Source: Stomorhina lunata
Lineage: Eukaryota > Arthropoda > Insecta > Diptera > Rhiniidae
Assembly: GCA_933228675.1 (NCBI GenBank)
Contig: OW121742.1
Location: 109,000,940-109,064,939 of the forward strand
Direction of reading: 5' to 3'
DNA: 64,000 bases
Positions 61,861-64,000 of the stretch are shown here, in pieces (within the stretch, counting starts at the first letter, position 1; each line of letters starts with the position of its first letter). The position numbers and the translations under genes were made by a program. The notes under the pieces were generated by a model, which ran no database searches, was not told where the DNA came from, and saw only the letters and a program-made list of their open reading frames with translations.

Positions 61861-63940
61861 AGAATATATTTCTATAGAAAAGATGACCTAAGGAAAACAT
61901 TTCTATAGCAAACTTGAACAAAGAAAGGCATTTCTAAAGAAAAAATGACCAAAGGAAGACTTTTCTAAAGAAAAGTTGACCAAAGAAAGACTATTCTAAA
62001 GAAAAGTTAACGAAAGCAAGACTTTTAGAAAGAAAACTTGACCAAAAGATAACTTTTCTAAAGAAAAGTTGACCAAAGAAAAACTTTTCTAAAGAAAATT
62101 TGACCAAAGGAAGACTTTTCTAAAGAAAAGTTGACCAAAGAAAGACTTTTATAAAAAAAAGTTGACCAAGAAAAGACTATTATAAAGAAAAGTTGATCAA
62201 AGGAAGACTTTTCTAAAGGAAATTTGACCAAAGGAAGACTTTTCTAACGAAATATTGACCAAAGCAAAACTTTTCTAAAGAATCGTTGACCAAAGAAAGA
62301 CGCTTCTGTAGAAAAGTATACCAATGGAAGGCATTTCTAAGGAAAAGTAGACTGAAGGAAGACTTATGTACAGAAAAGTTGACCGAAAAAAGACTTTTCT
62401 TAAGAAAAGTTGTTCAAAAGAAGAATTTTATAAAGAAAAGTTGATCAAAGGAAGATATTTCTAAAGAAAAGTTGACAAAAGGAAAACATTTCTAAAGAAA
62501 AGTTGAACAAAGTAAGACTTTTCTATAGAAAAGTTGAACAAAGTAAGACTTTTCTATAGAAAAGTTGAACAAAGTAAGACTTTTCTATAGAAAAGTTGAA
62601 CAAAGTAAGACTTTTCTATAGAAAAGTTGAACAAAGTAAGACTTTTCTATAGAAAAGTTGAACAAAGTAAGACTTTTCTATAGAAAAGTTGAACAAAGTA
62701 AGACTTTTCTATAGAAAAGTTGAACAAAGTAAGACTTTTCTATAGAAAAGTTGAACAAAGTAAGACTTTTCTATAGAAAAGTTGAACAAAGTAAGACTTT
62801 TCTATAGAAAAGTTGATCAAAGTAAGACTTTTCTATAGAAAAGTTGAACAAAGTATGACTTTGCTATATAAAAGTTGAACAAAGTAAGACTTTTCTATAG
62901 AAAAGCTGAGCAAATTAAGACTTTTCTATGGAAAAGTTGAACAAAGTAAGACTTTTCTATAGAAAAGTTGAACAAAGTAAGACTTTTCTATAGAAAAGTT
63001 CAACAAAGTAAGACTTTTCTATAGAAAAGTTCAACAAAGTAAGACTTTTCTATAGAAAAGTTCAACAAAGTAAGACTTTTCGATTGAAAAGTTCAACAAA
63101 GTAAGACTTTTCTATAGAACATTTGAACAAAGTAAGATTTTTCTATAGAAAAGTTGAACAAAGTAGGACTTTTCTATAGAAAAGTTGAACAAAGTAAGAC
63201 TTTTCTGTAGAAAAGTTGAACAAAGTAAGACTTTTCTGTAGAAAAAATGAACAAATTAAGACTTTTGTATAAAAAAGTTGTACAAAGTAAGACTTTTCTA
63301 TAGAAAAGTTGGCTAAAGGAAGACTTTTCTATAGAAAAGATGACAAGGGAAGAGTTTTCTAAAGAAAGGTTGACCACAGGAAGACTTTCTGTAGTAAAGT
63401 TGACCAAAAGAAGACTTTCCTTTAAAAAAGTTGAATAAAGTAAGACTTTTTTAAGAAAAGTTGACGAAAGGAAGACTTTTGTAAAGAAAAGTTGACCAAA
63501 TGAAGTATTTTCTTAAGAAAAGTTGACCAAAGAAAGACTTTTTAATAGAAAAGGAAGACTTTTCTCTAGAAAAGTTGACTAAAGGAAGACTTTTCTCTAG
63601 AAAAGTTGACCAAAGGAACACTTTTCTATGAAAAAGTTGACCAAAGGAACACTTTTCTATAGAAAAGTTGACCAAAGGAAAATTTTCTATAGAAAAGTTG
63701 ACCAAAGGAACACTTTTCTATGAAAAAGTTGACCAAAGGAACACTTTTCTATAGAAAAGTTGACCAAAGGAACACTTTTCTATGAAAAAGTTGACCAAAG
63801 GAACACTTTTCTATAGAAAAGTTGACCAAAGGAACACTTTTCTATAGAAAAGTTGACCAAAGGAAAATTTTCTATAGAAAAGTTGACCAAAGGGAGACTT
63901 TTCTATAGAAAAGTTGACCAAAGGAATTTTTTTCTAGAAA
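61861..63940 (+). repeat. 31-bp satellite, GACCAAAGG and GAACAAAGTA subfamilies
   Basis: About 67 units. 61861-62490 is diverged (TTTCTAAAGAAAAG cores, breaking the palindrome). 62490-63230 is a homogeneous GAACAAAGTAAGAC block. 63300-63940 returns to GACCAAAGG, including a GGAACAC variant alternating with a TATGAAAAAG core. The last 60 bp of the window are non-repeat. Confidence 0.96.
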
Positions 63941-64000
63941 AGTTGAGCAAAAGAAGAAGGAAAAAAGTCAAAACTCCTAAAATTTCTCTGACCACCCTCT

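Noticed and set aside
56601..63705. Several 80-95 residue minus-strand frames with repeated VNFSIEK or QLFYRK motifs
   Set aside because: Translations of the 31-bp satellite. Frame shifts every unit limit their length.

Overview
The window looks like gene-poor, probably heterochromatic or intronic DNA of a higher fly. That attribution is an inference. It rests on strong AT richness, on CAACA-rich UTR-like islands, and on interspersed repeats of a style I associate with calyptrate flies: a TTCGGC/GCCGAA hairpin followed by TATACCCACC, AAATCGG followed by an ATAGCTCCCATA-type segment, and a GTCTGTCTG stretch. No complete protein-coding gene, rRNA, tRNA, CRISPR array or transposase/reverse-transcriptase ORF could be recognised. 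Adding approximate spans, about 70 percent of the sequenced bases are tandem repeats. The very long open frames in the window are repeat translations.

Layout. 1-3560 holds a ~136-bp GGGGGACGGAACTCCC repeat, AGTACT palindromes, a CAACA-rich island ending at a possible splice donor, and a fly interspersed repeat whose CTGT stretch has expanded. 3646-13720 and 18627-21932 carry a 24-bp satellite with a GACTATAGTC palindrome and a 12-bp satellite (GACTAAGACATA) in alternating orientations. 14717-17685 is a 31-bp AT-rich satellite. 23085-25110 is a ~125-bp repeat, each copy with a GTAGTA/TACTAC hairpin. 26318-36035 and 56116-63940 are eight arrays of a second 31-bp satellite with the 16-bp palindrome CTTTTCTATAGAAAAG; two of the eight are inverted. 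37408-44401 is an interspersed fly repeat invaded by a 5.3-kb element built of ~580-bp higher-order repeats, with a second partial copy inverted beside it. A 200-N gap lies at 44501-44700. 44736-54679 is about 9.9 kb of nearly perfect ACTAAT hexamers.

Between the arrays are short AT-rich unique islands. Only one has a reasonable coding signal: 36647-36954 (+), open in one frame between a strong splice acceptor and donor and encoding a hydrophobic membrane-spanning stretch. A zero-length-exon (recursive) splice-site candidate at 8471-8496 and a donor-like site at 1828 are on the same strand. One consistent but unproven reading is that much of the window is intron of a plus-strand gene with giant satellite-filled introns, as known for Drosophila Y-linked and heterochromatic genes.

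The most unusual structures are a mirrored ~5.3-kb satellite palindrome (30736-36035), a shared CTATAG core across satellites of different unit length, the fixed 31-bp period across all CTATAG-core 31-mer arrays, and the composite 580-bp element.
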